Origin: Xenococcaceae cyanobacterium MO_188.B29
GTDB lineage: Bacteria; Cyanobacteriota; Cyanobacteriia; Cyanobacteriales; Xenococcaceae
Assembly (NCBI GenBank): GCA_030065155.1
Contig: JASJDI010000019.1
Span: forward strand, 1-44,774
Reading direction: 5' to 3'
Length of the DNA stretch: 44,774 nucleotides
Below, one piece after another: positions 23,637 to 33,647 of this stretch. The translations under genes and the position numbers were made by a program. How positions within the stretch are numbered: the stretch's first letter is position 1; every line of letters begins with the position of its first letter. Under the pieces are notes generated by a model. It worked only from the letters and a program-made list of their open reading frames with translations, did no database searches and was not told the DNA's origin.

Positions 23637-24689
23637 CTAGTGAATCGGAATAAATCCAGCTTTATCAACCAATTCTTGACCTTGATCGCTTAAGAGAAAA
23701 TTAGTATAAGCTAAGCCAGCAGTTTCATCTGTATGTCCGTCTTGTTTGATAATGACAAATAATCTGCGAGTAATAGGATATTTACCATTGCGCAGATCTT
23801 TTTTATTGACTTTATTACGTTTTTGAGGACATTTAGATAAAGGTATAAATGGCTTTTGATAAGGACTAATTAGACTTTCTGGTGTACGTCCGACGGGTAG
23901 AGATTTAATCTTACATTGATATATCATTTCCGCTGTAGTAGCGTAATATATACCACCAATATTGGAACTTACTTTTCTAATACCGTCTGTCGTATCTCTC
24001 ACGAATACTACATTTCTGCCAAAATCCTCATCTCCTAAAATATTGTCAGCAAAAAAAGATACTGTGCCTCCTTCATACTCTTTTCTAGAGTAGGGGACAA
24101 TAGGAATATCTGCACCACCAAGTTCTTGCCAATTAAAGATTTTACCCGTATATATTGCTTTAATTTGGCTAATAGTTAGACCAGGAATTTGCAAGTCGGG
24201 ATGTACTCCGATAGCTATGCCGTCTATGGCTATGGGTATTTGCCTAAGAGAATAACCTCTTTGTTTAGCTTGAGCGTATTCTTTATCCTTGAGAGGGCGA
24301 GAAGACTGCGAAAAGGATAATTGCCCATCTAGTAGCATCCTAATGCCTGTACCAGAGCCAGGATTACTATAGACGGGATTAGTATAACGTAATCGATATC
24401 GCAACCAATTTGATTGTATGATTGGGTCTGCTATTTTTCTAATCGGTGCCCAAGTTGTACTACCACCATAATTAAATATTCCTGAGGGTACATTGTTTAC
24501 CTTGGCAAAATTGCGCGCTCTGTCTACAATTTTGCTGCTACTATTTCTATTTTGTTGATATAAACGATTAGTAACGTCATTAACACTTCTTCCACTAGCC
24601 CACCAAAAACCACCAACAATAAGTCCTATGGAAAGGGATATAAGAAAGAATAATAATACTTGTTCCTGTGTTTCCTGGCTTCTAGACAT
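23637..24689 (-). CDS. Membrane-anchored PstS-like substrate-binding protein (copy A)
   Basis: 350 residues. An N-terminal membrane helix (LLFFLISLSIGLIVGGFWWA, about 12-31) anchors a periplasmic type-2 binding-protein domain from about residue 65 (FNYGGSTTWAPIRKI). It keeps the PstS-like GSGTGIRMLLDGQLSF loop. The phosphate-contacting Asp of PstS (the SD in A-S-D-x-P) is Ser here (SQSSRPL). Other family segments are IYTGKIFNWQELGG, IVPYSRKEYEGGTVSFF and the C-terminal LSDQGQELVDKAGFIPIH. No PstCAB permease genes are near, so it may be a sensor or scavenging protein rather than a transporter part. A homologue (copy B) lies at 32604-33647 between the multi-GAF genes. Confidence 0.87.
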   Translation of the reverse strand: MSRSQETQEQVLLFFLISLSIGLIVGGFWWASGRSVNDVTNRLYQQNRNSSSKIVDRARNFAKVNNVPSGIFNYGGSTTWAPIRKIADPIIQSNWLRYRLRYTNPVYSNPGSGTGIRMLLDGQLSFSQSSRPLKDKEYAQAKQRGYSLRQIPIAIDGIAIGVHPDLQIPGLTISQIKAIYTGKIFNWQELGGADIPIVPYSRKEYEGGTVSFFADNILGDEDFGRNVVFVRDTTDGIRKVSSNIGGIYYATTAEMIYQCKIKSLPVGRTPESLISPYQKPFIPLSKCPQKRNKVNKKDLRNGKYPITRRLFVIIKQDGHTDETAGLAYTNFLLSDQGQELVDKAGFIPIH

Positions 24690-24891
24690 CTTTAGTTATA
24701 CAGATATATCGTATATCTCATTCCTTAAAATAATTGCTCTAAATTAATATTTATTAAAATTTAGATTAAGAATAATAACAGAAAGGCTGAGTTTTTCTAC
24801 AAATTGAAAGTACCGAATTGGAAAGAAGTTAAGGATCTCAAAAGTTCAGAAGTTACTGAACTAAATCAATAAGTTATTGGTAATAAATCTA

Positions 24892-26022
24892 TTAGCAATA
24901 CTTAAGCTTTTTTATAGCCTGAATAATACAATCGATTTCTTCATCAGTCAAATTAGAGCTAGAAGGCAGACATAGACCGCGTTCAAATAAATCTTCTGCT
25001 ACTGAACCTCCTATACATTCGTATTCATCAAAGACTGGTTGTAAATGTAGTGGTTTCCATACTGGACGAGTTTCTATTTGTTGTTGAGCCAGTTCAAGGC
25101 GCATTTGCTCGCGATCTACACCAAAATCTTTAGCATCTATAGTTATACAAGTAAGCCAATGAGTAGATTTACCATAGTTAGCTTCAGGCATAAATTCTAT
25201 ACCTGGTAAATCTTGTAGTGCTTGTTGATAGAGCTTAAAATTACGTCTTCTGGCTGCTACTCTTTCTTTTAAAACTAATAATTGTCCTCTGCCAATACCA
25301 GCTAGGACATTACTCAGACGGTAGTTATAACCAATTTGGGAATGCTCATAATAGGGTGCAGGATCGCGGGCTTGAGTAGCCAAAAAACGAGCTTTAGCTA
25401 TCAATTCTGAATCTGAAGAGACAAGCATACCACCACCTGATGTAGTGATGATTTTGTTGCCATTAAAAGAAAAAATACCTACTTTACCAAAAGTACCAGG
25501 CGATCGATCTTTGTAAGTTGCTCCTAAAGCTTCTGCTGCATCTTCAATCAAGGGAATTTCATATTGATTACAAGCAGCTAAAATAGGGTCGATATCTGCA
25601 CTTTGTCCATAAAGATGAACTAAAACCACAGCTTTGGGTAATTTACCTATCTTGGCACGATGTTCTAAAGCTTCTTGCAAAAGCTGAGGATTCATATTCC
25701 AAGAAGAGCGATCGCTATCAATAAAGACTGGTTTAGCACCTAAGTAAGTAATCGGGCTAGCACTAGCAATAAAAGTTAGAGTGGAACAAAAAACTTCATC
25801 CCCTGCTTCGACTCCTACCAATCTTAAGGCTAAATGAAGGGCTGCTGTGCCAGAACATACTGCAGCACCATAGTGAGCATTAATTGCTTGACAAAATTCT
25901 TGTTCAAAAGCATCTATATTAGGTCCTACAGGAGAAATCCAATTAGTATCAAAGGCTTCTTGGACAAATTCTAGTTCGCGATCGCCCATATGGGGTATAG
26001 AGAGTAAAATTGGTTTGCTCAT
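24892..26022 (-). CDS. DegT/DnrJ/EryC1/StrS-family PLP aminotransferase
   Basis: 376 residues. Sugar aminotransferases of this family transfer an amino group from glutamate to keto-sugar nucleotides for surface polysaccharides or glycans. The PLP Lys190 lies in FSFNGNKIITTSGGG, D161 in IEDAAEALGATY, and the N-terminus has GTAALHLALRLVG for phosphate binding. It is closest in appearance to PglE/LegC-like enzymes acting on UDP-4-keto sugars; the precise substrate is not readable. No other sugar gene is adjacent. A MITE-like element lies just upstream. The start ATG at 26022 is followed by the normal PILLSIPHMGDRELEFV. Confidence 0.93.
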   Translation of the reverse strand: MSKPILLSIPHMGDRELEFVQEAFDTNWISPVGPNIDAFEQEFCQAINAHYGAAVCSGTAALHLALRLVGVEAGDEVFCSTLTFIASASPITYLGAKPVFIDSDRSSWNMNPQLLQEALEHRAKIGKLPKAVVLVHLYGQSADIDPILAACNQYEIPLIEDAAEALGATYKDRSPGTFGKVGIFSFNGNKIITTSGGGMLVSSDSELIAKARFLATQARDPAPYYEHSQIGYNYRLSNVLAGIGRGQLLVLKERVAARRRNFKLYQQALQDLPGIEFMPEANYGKSTHWLTCITIDAKDFGVDREQMRLELAQQQIETRPVWKPLHLQPVFDEYECIGGSVAEDLFERGLCLPSSSNLTDEEIDCIIQAIKKLKYC

Positions 26023-26193
26023 TCTCTGTCAATACATATTTCTTCCTCCACAAATATGCACGATCTTTACTGAAAATGGGATCATTTGGGCAAGCCTTTA
26101 GCTAAGAGATTTCAATTATTTTCACTCAGGAATGAGGATTTAATAAAACTTCCAATTTAAATATCGGTGCGTTACCTTGAGGCGAACAACACC

Positions 26194-26341
26194 TTATACC
26201 AATTCTTAAAAGTAATGAGAGACTTAGTAGAGTCGGGGAAAGGGGGAAAGGTTAAAGCTTTTCAAAATAAGCCTTTTCCCTTGTCCCTTTAACCTTTAAC
26301 CATTTAACGATCTATCTAGCTATTTTCGAGAAATGGTATTA
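26194..26341. repeat. MITE-like element with imperfect terminal inverted repeats
   Basis: The left end TTATACCAATTCT and the right end, read on the minus strand (TAATACCATTTCT), match at 11 of 13 positions and enclose about 150 bp. The interior has complementary purine- and pyrimidine-rich arms (GGGAAAGGTTAAAG and CTTTAACC) and could fold into one long hairpin. There is no coding capacity. It fills most of the 336-bp gap between the DegT and ROCO genes. Confidence 0.65.
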
Positions 26342-26358
26342 CGTAGTCTGTCAGTTAT

Positions 26359-28455
26359 TTAGTTTTCATTCCTCAGACAACTATTCACAGTATAAATTGC
26401 TTGATAAGCATAATTAATTTCATCCAGTTTTTGAGTGATAATTGTCATTAGACTTCTTTTTTCCACGCCAGAAACACGAATAATAATTTCTTGTTGACTA
26501 TAATATTCAATAACTTCTGCTCTAGTTTTATTTTTCCTGAGAATTACACCATTTTTCCAAACATATCTTTGCTGTTCAATATGTTTATGCATCGCTACAA
26601 TAAAACTGCTAATAATTCCTTTAGGCATAAAATATTTATACCTATAATGTAATATTAAATTATTGTAGTTGTCCCATAAATATTGAGGTGGATTTTGACT
26701 AAGTAATTGAGGAACAATAAAATTATGATAACTATTAGGAATTTGATAGCAAAGTTGCAACTCGATCATCAATTCTAATAATTCTTCTTGTCTTAAAGTA
26801 TATCGATATTTATGCCAAATTAATTGTAGATAATCATAAGTAAAATAACCTTGATTATTAATTAATTGTCGATCATTTAATATTTGGCAAATAGCATTTA
26901 TTACCCAGACAGGTTTAAGAATAATATTTTTATATAATAATGATTTTGTTTGCTCTTGAAAGTGGATAAAAAAACCTAAATCGTGGAAATATTTACTTAG
27001 TTGTAATTGATCTTTCCGTAGAGTCAAGCCATGTTCTCGGCATATTTGTAAAAATTCATCAAGACTTATAAAATAGCGTCGATCTTGTTCTAAAGTGTGA
27101 CGAACTTTTATCCAACTTGAAGGTAAGACTGTACCAATATGCTCTAGGCTCTTAATTTGGTATTTAATTTGAGTAATAATTTCAGCCAAACCCTTGTTGG
27201 TAGCTAAATTGGTAGTTAATATTGCTTTGATATTAGTGAATTTCTGGCGTAAATCCAATTCATTTGGTATTTTTATCGGTCGATCGTCTTTCTCATTTTT
27301 GACAAGCAGCACAGGGCTATTATGACTTAAGACCTGAATCATATAAAGCCAATAGTATAAATCATTAATCTTGAAAAAGTTATCAATAACCAAGATATAA
27401 AGAGAACGTTGAGTAAAGAGAAACTGATAAATTCTATGATCGATTTTTTTTTCATCAACATCCCAAATATTAACAATAAATTCTTTTTTTTTATCATCTA
27501 AACTAAAACTATATTTAGTTCTTACGATACCTTTATCTGAATTGTATGGAAATTCTAAATTATAGTTAGTATTACTGATTTTTTTAACTAGACTAGTTTT
27601 TCCAACTCTCGCTTTACCAATAATTAATAACTTAGCTTCATAGCTATAATCTTCTTCTTCTAAAAATTGATGAAAATATTCTTTGATAGATTTTACTCCC
27701 TGTATAACAATTTCAATCGGTGGGTTTTCTAAAGGATTGCTTCTTAACTCTAAAGTGGTTAATTTATCGAGCTTAGCAATAGAATTGGGAAGACTAGATA
27801 TTTGATTATTTCTTAAATATAGTGTGGTTAAATTATCAAGATTACTAAGAGAATCAGGCACAGTAGATATTTGATTGTAACTTAAATAAAGTTCCTTTAA
27901 ACTAGAAATATTAAAGAGAGGATCGGGTATATTAGATAAGTTATTATAACTCAGATATAAATTGGTCAAGTTAACAAAATTAGCAAAAAAATTGGGCAAG
28001 TCAGCTAGTTTATTACCCCTCAAGTCCAAAATAGTTAAATTAGAAAGATTGCTGAGAAAATCAGGTATGATAGAAAATTTATTTTCACTTAAATTAAGGT
28101 TGGTTAAATTAGTAAGTTCACCAATCGATTCTGGTAGATAAAATATCTGATTAACGCTTAAATTAAGGGTAGTTAAATTAATAAGATTGCCAATCGATTC
28201 TGGTAGATAAAATAATTGATTATGACTTAAATTTAAAACTTTTAAAGATGTCAATTCAAAAACCTCTTCAGGAATTTTAAATAGTTTTTCCTGATAATCA
28301 GCTTGATAACTGCTTAAGTCTAATTCTTCCAGGTTTTTTTCTTTTGCTTCTCGAATTTTTACTTGTAAGCGTTGAGGAATAATATCTTGACTACTCTTGG
28401 GTTGTAAAGAGAAAATATATTGAAGTTTATTGTTTATCCACTGTTTGATATACAT
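26359..28455 (-). CDS. ROCO-family protein: leucine-rich repeats, Roc GTPase, COR domain
   Basis: 698 residues. Residues about 68-251 are eight 23-residue leucine-rich repeats (LTTLNLSVNQIFYLPESIG). A Roc GTPase follows with Walker A GKARVGKT at 280-287. The switch-II motif is WDVDE at 331-335 instead of the usual WD-x-G-G-Q, and the guanine-specificity motif is KNEKDD rather than NKxD. A COR dimerisation domain fills about 435-698 (LPSSWIKVRHTLEQD, KPVWVINAICQILND, 'YFMPKGIISSFIVAMHKHI'). No kinase or effector domain follows COR. Bacterial Roco proteins are cytosolic GTP-dependent dimers of mostly unknown role. Upstream, 336 bp separate it from the multi-GAF gene end. Confidence 0.92.
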   Translation of the reverse strand: MYIKQWINNKLQYIFSLQPKSSQDIIPQRLQVKIREAKEKNLEELDLSSYQADYQEKLFKIPEEVFELTSLKVLNLSHNQLFYLPESIGNLINLTTLNLSVNQIFYLPESIGELTNLTNLNLSENKFSIIPDFLSNLSNLTILDLRGNKLADLPNFFANFVNLTNLYLSYNNLSNIPDPLFNISSLKELYLSYNQISTVPDSLSNLDNLTTLYLRNNQISSLPNSIAKLDKLTTLELRSNPLENPPIEIVIQGVKSIKEYFHQFLEEEDYSYEAKLLIIGKARVGKTSLVKKISNTNYNLEFPYNSDKGIVRTKYSFSLDDKKKEFIVNIWDVDEKKIDHRIYQFLFTQRSLYILVIDNFFKINDLYYWLYMIQVLSHNSPVLLVKNEKDDRPIKIPNELDLRQKFTNIKAILTTNLATNKGLAEIITQIKYQIKSLEHIGTVLPSSWIKVRHTLEQDRRYFISLDEFLQICREHGLTLRKDQLQLSKYFHDLGFFIHFQEQTKSLLYKNIILKPVWVINAICQILNDRQLINNQGYFTYDYLQLIWHKYRYTLRQEELLELMIELQLCYQIPNSYHNFIVPQLLSQNPPQYLWDNYNNLILHYRYKYFMPKGIISSFIVAMHKHIEQQRYVWKNGVILRKNKTRAEVIEYYSQQEIIIRVSGVEKRSLMTIITQKLDEINYAYQAIYTVNSCLRNEN

Positions 28456-28790
28456 ACATCTATAGTGAAGCTGGTTTGTAAGTAGCTCTACTGAATTAAA
28501 GCTCTTAGCTGTTAGCTACTTGTTAGGTATTAAACTTAATAATAAGCAGCCAAATAATCAGCTTGAATCACTGAGATATTCCAACTATGATATTAAATCA
28601 GTATATTATTTTACTATTTATTGATGAATTACTCAATAAATTTAATGTAAGTTTGACAAAATATTTTTATGAGCCGATTTGAGAAAACAAAACCAAAACA
28701 ATAGCAGTTTTGCATCTGTTTACCCTTTCTAGAAGTAAATTCTAGTTATTTATTATTAGTTATTAGTTCTTTTGTTTATTGATAAAATAA
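28456..28790. other. AT-rich spacer without recognised gene
   Basis: About 335 bp between the ROCO gene start and the end of the multi-GAF gene. It must contain the ROCO promoter. No repeat, RNA gene or open frame of note is seen. Confidence 0.6.
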
Positions 28791-31700
28791 CTAAAGTTTT
28801 TGCACTAATGCGGTGATTCGGTTGAAAGAATCATTTATAGCTAGGGAATGGGTTGAAATTTGATTAGCAAGATTGGCAACTTCTTGAACAGATTGTCTAG
28901 CAGAAGTAGAAACTTGTATTTGGTTATGGGCAGAATTAGCAATTTGTCCTACCATAGTGCTGATTTTAGTATTAGCAGTAATAATCTGATTTAGCTTTTG
29001 TTGAAGTTCACTAAGAGAATTCATTCCCTGAGCTATTTTTTGTAAACTAGAGTCTAATGATGTTAATCCTTCGCGGGTTTCTTTTTCCATTGAAGATAAT
29101 AAAGGATTAATTTGCGCTCCTCCTTCATATAGCTGTTGCATTGAAGAAAAAACTGTATCTGTTAATTCAGTCAAAGAATTTTCAGAGATTTGCTCAGTTC
29201 CCTTCATCGCAATAGTTGCTTTCATTGTCTTTTGAGCTATACTTTTGCCTAAATTTTGAATTATATTTATTGCTTCTAATAATTGTGGGGAAGAATCTTG
29301 TAAATTTGTCAATCTAACAGCAGCATTGTTAATTGAATTGTCGATAGTTGCAATGCTTGTCATGGTCTGATTTAAAGTTTGTTGCAAGATTTCTGTTTTG
29401 ACAGTATTTTGCTGTTCCTCAAGCTTAATATTTTGAATTTCAACTACTTGACCTCTAATGGAATCGCTTATCCCTTGAATTCGATGAAGAACATCGATTA
29501 CTTTTTCTGACTGCTGTAAAGCTTCCTGAGAAAGAGTTTGGTAAATACTAGTACTCTCATTGAGAATGGCTAATAATTTTTGCTTGATAGCTTCTTTTTG
29601 CTGTTGCTCCTCAGAAGACATACTTACTGAGCTAAGGGAAGATTCTTCTAGCTGCTGAAGTAATTTGGCATTGTCTAGAGCAAAACCAACTTGAGTGGCA
29701 ATTTGTGTCATCCAGCGAATTTCATCGTGTTGCCAATGGCGCGGTGCAGCACATTGATGAGCTACCAATATACCAAAGAGTTTATCTTCATTTAGAAGTG
29801 GTGTAACTAGATTAGCTTTTACTTCTAGCTTTTCGAGTTGTTCTAAATAGCAAGAAGTAATACCTGCTTCATAGATATTATCTATAGCTCTGACGCGACC
29901 ATCACGATACTTTTCTATGTATCTAGCTTCAAAACAAGGATCCTTAATAACTTTCCCCAAAACTCTTCTAAAGCCAGGAGCTACTGATTCAGACACTACT
30001 TTTCCATATTTGTCTTGATTGAGGCTGTAGACAACTACACGATCGCATCTTAATGCTCGATGAACTTCTTGGACAGTAGTATCAAGAATATGTTCTGGAT
30101 TGAGAGATTGACGAATATTTTGCACAGCTTGGGTAAAAAGGTTAGTCCACTGGACTTCAATTTCTGCTTGTGCTTCTAGCTGTTTGTGTTGGTCTATCAG
30201 TTTTCCCCGCTCTAATTGCAGACCTACTTGGACAGCAAGCTGACTTAAGAACTTAGTTTCGATCGATCGCCATTGATGAGGTTGGGTACAATAATGAGCG
30301 ACTAACAAGCCAAAGATTTTGCCTTCGATAATAATCGGTGTAACTAAATTAGCTTTAACTTCTAATTTTTCTAGCTGTTCTAGATAACAAGCCGATAAAC
30401 CTGCTTCGTAGATATTATCTAAAGATTTAACTCGCCCATTTTGATAGCTCTTCATATACTTAATCTCAAAACAGGGATCGTTGATAGTTAAGCCTAAAGC
30501 TCTTTTACAACCGGGGATGAGTGATTCTGCTATCACTTCTCCGTAGTAATCTTGATTAAGGCTATAAACCAAAACGCGATCGCAATTTAAGACACGGCGA
30601 GCTTCATCTACAGTCATTTCCAGGATATCTGATTGCTGGGAATAGGGACGTAAATAGAAAACAAAATCTCTTAGGGATTGCATCCATTGATTTTCACTAT
30701 CTACTTGTTGTTGAAGATGAGTAGATTCGGCTAAGAGTTTGGCATTGTCTAGAGCAAAACCCACCTGAGTCGCAATTTGGGTTAACCAACGGATTTCATG
30801 CTGTTGCCAAGTACGAGGACGATCGCACTGATGAGCTACTAGTAATCCAAATAATTTACCTTCATTAATAATGGGTGTAACTAAATTGGCTTTAACTGCT
30901 AATTTTTCTAGTTGTGCTAAATAACAAGGGGTTATTTCTGCTGCATAGATATTGTCAATAGCGCGCACTCGACCATTTTGATATTGCTCCAGGTACTTGG
31001 CTTCAAAGCAGGGATCTTCAATGGTTATACCTAAAGCTCTTATAAAACCGAGAGTTACTGATTCAGCAATGACTACTCCATAGTTTTCCCGATTTAGACT
31101 ATAGATGACTACGCGATCGCAATCTAAAACTCGGCGAACTTCTTTGACAGTAATATCAAGAATGTCTTTTTGCTGAAGAGATTGACGAATATAATTAACC
31201 GTATCGGTAAAAAACTGTGTCCATTGAGCTTCTGTTTCTTGCTGTTGCTTGATTTGAGCAGATTCAGCTAAGAGTTTGGCATTGTCTAGAGCAAAACCAA
31301 CTTGAGTAGCAATTTGGGTTAACCAACGAATTTCATGCTGTTGCCAAGTACGAGGATTATCGCACTGATGAGCTACTAGCAACCCAACTAATTTTTCTTC
31401 ATTAATAATCGGTGTAACTAAGTTGGCTTTGACTTCTAATTTTTCTAGTTGTTCTAGATAGCAATCCATCATATCTGCTGCATAGATATTGTCAAGAGCG
31501 CGCACTCGACCATTTTGATATTGCTCCAGATACTTAGCTTCAAAGCAAGGATCTTCGATGGTTATACCCAAAGCTTTTGTCCAACCAGGAGCTACCGACT
31601 CGGCGATAATTGTTCCATATTTATCCCGATTTAGACTATAGATAACTACGCGATCGCAACCTAAAACTCGACGAACTTCTTCGACACTGACATCCATAAT

Positions 31701-32417
31701 ATCTTTCTGCTGAAGAGATTGACGAATATGTCTGACCGCATCAGTAAAAAATTGTGTCCACTGATTGTCTATTAATTCTTGTTGCTTTAGCTGATGAGAT
31801 TCAGCTACTAGATTAGCACTGTTAAGGGAGAAGCCAGTATAAATAGCTAGTTGGGAAAGTAAAGCAATTTCTTCTGACTGCCATATTCTAGGTTGAGAAC
31901 ATTGATGAGCTACTAGTAATCCAAAGAGCTCACCTTGTTTAAGCAGTGGTGCGACTAAGTGGGCTTTAACTTCTAAAGCTTCTAATTGTTCGATGTCACC
32001 TTCATCCATCCCCGAAATATAGATGTTATTGAGGATTTTAACTTGTCCATTCTGGTAGTCATCCATATACTCAGCTTTTAGACAAGGGTCAGCAATAATC
32101 ATGCCCAATATCTTTGTCCAGCCAGGAATAATAGCTTCAGCAATTACTTTTCCGTGAGACTCTTCAGTCAGACTATAGATTACCACGCGATCGCACTCTA
32201 GCCACCTCTGTGCTTCTTCTGCACTAATTGTTAAAACTTCTTCTTCACTAACTGCTTGATGAAAATTTTGAATAACTTGGTTGGGTAATTTTTTTTGTTC
32301 TGTTGACCAACTAGACTTGTTTTGATTGAGATTTTCTGGGGCAGAAAGTTTATTGTCCGTATAAAGTATTTTGTCTAGATCTGGATCTTTGTTATCAAAA
32401 TTAAAAGGTGAAGTCAT
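28791..32417 (-). CDS. Five-GAF (cyanobacteriochrome-like) protein with degenerate MCP-type coiled-coil tail
   Basis: 1208 residues, no membrane helix. Five GAF modules repeat every ~178 residues (conserved CDR near residues 75, 253, 432, 610, 790). GAF2-5 contain the motif DPCF and, further on, a second Cys (DCYLEQLEKLEVKANLVTP or close variants) plus GLLVAHQC, as in DXCF cyanobacteriochromes, but Tyr follows the second Cys where bilin-binding members have His. GAF1 has DPCL and lacks the second Cys. The C-terminal ~280 residues are a coiled coil resembling the MCP signalling domain. Its tip, INIIQNLGKSIAQKTMKATI, lacks the Asn, Glu and Arg residues used to bind CheA/CheW. It is probably a cytosolic sensor; ligand or chromophore is undetermined. 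It is divergent from copy B of the PstS-like protein. Confidence 0.9.
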   Translation of the reverse strand: MTSPFNFDNKDPDLDKILYTDNKLSAPENLNQNKSSWSTEQKKLPNQVIQNFHQAVSEEEVLTISAEEAQRWLECDRVVIYSLTEESHGKVIAEAIIPGWTKILGMIIADPCLKAEYMDDYQNGQVKILNNIYISGMDEGDIEQLEALEVKAHLVAPLLKQGELFGLLVAHQCSQPRIWQSEEIALLSQLAIYTGFSLNSANLVAESHQLKQQELIDNQWTQFFTDAVRHIRQSLQQKDIMDVSVEEVRRVLGCDRVVIYSLNRDKYGTIIAESVAPGWTKALGITIEDPCFEAKYLEQYQNGRVRALDNIYAADMMDCYLEQLEKLEVKANLVTPIINEEKLVGLLVAHQCDNPRTWQQHEIRWLTQIATQVGFALDNAKLLAESAQIKQQQETEAQWTQFFTDTVNYIRQSLQQKDILDITVKEVRRVLDCDRVVIYSLNRENYGVVIAESVTLGFIRALGITIEDPCFEAKYLEQYQNGRVRAIDNIYAAEITPCYLAQLEKLAVKANLVTPIINEGKLFGLLVAHQCDRPRTWQQHEIRWLTQIATQVGFALDNAKLLAESTHLQQQVDSENQWMQSLRDFVFYLRPYSQQSDILEMTVDEARRVLNCDRVLVYSLNQDYYGEVIAESLIPGCKRALGLTINDPCFEIKYMKSYQNGRVKSLDNIYEAGLSACYLEQLEKLEVKANLVTPIIIEGKIFGLLVAHYCTQPHQWRSIETKFLSQLAVQVGLQLERGKLIDQHKQLEAQAEIEVQWTNLFTQAVQNIRQSLNPEHILDTTVQEVHRALRCDRVVVYSLNQDKYGKVVSESVAPGFRRVLGKVIKDPCFEARYIEKYRDGRVRAIDNIYEAGITSCYLEQLEKLEVKANLVTPLLNEDKLFGILVAHQCAAPRHWQHDEIRWMTQIATQVGFALDNAKLLQQLEESSLSSVSMSSEEQQQKEAIKQKLLAILNESTSIYQTLSQEALQQSEKVIDVLHRIQGISDSIRGQVVEIQNIKLEEQQNTVKTEILQQTLNQTMTSIATIDNSINNAAVRLTNLQDSSPQLLEAINIIQNLGKSIAQKTMKATIAMKGTEQISENSLTELTDTVFSSMQQLYEGGAQINPLLSSMEKETREGLTSLDSSLQKIAQGMNSLSELQQKLNQIITANTKISTMVGQIANSAHNQIQVSTSARQSVQEVANLANQISTHSLAINDSFNRITALVQKL

Positions 32418-32603
32418 TAGATATGTTTCTATTATTTATTTAAATAATTGGAATATTGTGCCAAGAAAGAAAATTCTTACTGACAAGTCTCAAACAAAAT
32501 CTTTAAGTATTTACCCTCAAAAAACAGTCTACAATAATTTTAATCTAGGAAAAATACTTACGTATTTGCGCATAAGCATTAATTGGCAATATTATTGAAA
32601 ATA

Positions 32604-33647
32604 ATGAGCAAACAGAATTCTACTAGTCTGGCTAGAGTTATTTGGCTAAGTACTATGATACTAATAAGCTTTACTACAATTTGGTCAATAGGATTAATTA
32701 GTAAAGGTCTTTGGGAGTTAGGAAAGGAGTCTGTTTTGAAGTCTAATCCAATTTTAGGTAAAGCTCCCAAAAATTTTGCTCAGGTAACCAATGTTGCAGT
32801 TGGAGTTTTTAATTATGGCGGTAGCACTGCGTGGGCTCCCCTAAGACTACTAGTAGATTCAGCGATTCAAGCAGAACGTCCTGAATTGCAACTACGCTAT
32901 GCTCAACCTGAGGGAAAACCACCAAGTTCGAGAATGGGGATTAAAATGCTTCTCCAAGGTAAACTTGCTTTTGTACAATCATCTCAATCTCTGTTACCAG
33001 AGGAACATAAACAGGCTCAACAGCTTGGTTTTGAACTAGAACAAATTCCTGTTGCCATAGGAGGTATTGTAGTAGCAGTTAATCCTAGATTAAATATTGC
33101 TGGTTTAACTCTAGAACAACTTGCTTTAATTTATAGCGGTCACATCACTAATTGGAGAGAAGTTGGAGGGCCTGACTTATTGATTAAGCCCTATTCTCGC
33201 CCAGTCAAGATTGGTGGTAAAGTCAAATTTTTTCAAGACAATATTCTCCAAGGGGAAGAGTTTGGTGCCAATGTTGAGTACTTTGATACCACTACGTCTG
33301 CATTACGGAAGCTAGCTAATAATGTTGATGGTATTTATTATGCTTCTGCCCAAGCAATATTGCCTCAATGTACAGTTAAACCAATACCGTTAGGTAATAA
33401 CCAAGAACAATTGGTTGCCCCTTATTTAGAACCTTTAGTGTCTTCGCTTCAATGTCCCGATCGACGTAACCAATTAAATAGCAAGGCTTTTCAGACAGCA
33501 CAGTATCCACTTACCCATTATCTCTACGTGATAATTAAAAAAAATGGAGATGTTGAAGAACAAGTGGGTAAAGCTTACGCACAATTTCTTCTCACCCCCG
33601 AAGGTCAACAACTGATCTCCAAAGCTGGATTCATTCCTCTTCATTAA
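32604..33647 (+). CDS. Membrane-anchored PstS-like substrate-binding protein (copy B)
   Basis: 347 residues from ATG 32604; an in-frame TTG at 32583 is unlikely. It has an N-terminal helix (VIWLSTMILISFTTIWSIGL), then a binding-protein domain beginning FNYGGSTAWAPLRLLVDSAI, clearly homologous over its whole length to copy A. The anion-binding loop has lost GSGTG (here PSSRMGIKMLL) and the Asp contact (VQSSQSL). The end LTPEGQQLISKAGFIPLH is conserved. It sits between two multi-GAF genes: divergent from one (187 bp) and convergent with the other, with a 4-bp stop overlap (33644-33647). This arrangement suggests a joint sensory function, perhaps presenting a periplasmic ligand to the GAF proteins; this is inference. 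No ABC permease is nearby. Confidence 0.87.
   Translation: MSKQNSTSLARVIWLSTMILISFTTIWSIGLISKGLWELGKESVLKSNPILGKAPKNFAQVTNVAVGVFNYGGSTAWAPLRLLVDSAIQAERPELQLRYAQPEGKPPSSRMGIKMLLQGKLAFVQSSQSLLPEEHKQAQQLGFELEQIPVAIGGIVVAVNPRLNIAGLTLEQLALIYSGHITNWREVGGPDLLIKPYSRPVKIGGKVKFFQDNILQGEEFGANVEYFDTTTSALRKLANNVDGIYYASAQAILPQCTVKPIPLGNNQEQLVAPYLEPLVSSLQCPDRRNQLNSKAFQTAQYPLTHYLYVIIKKNGDVEEQVGKAYAQFLLTPEGQQLISKAGFIPLH

Noticed and set aside
26283-26310. TTTAACC repeats resembling a cyanobacterial Pho box near PstS-like and DegT genes
   Set aside because: Pho boxes are 8-bp units spaced by 3 bp. Here the units are contiguous and lie inside the MITE-like hairpin, not upstream of a PstS-like gene.
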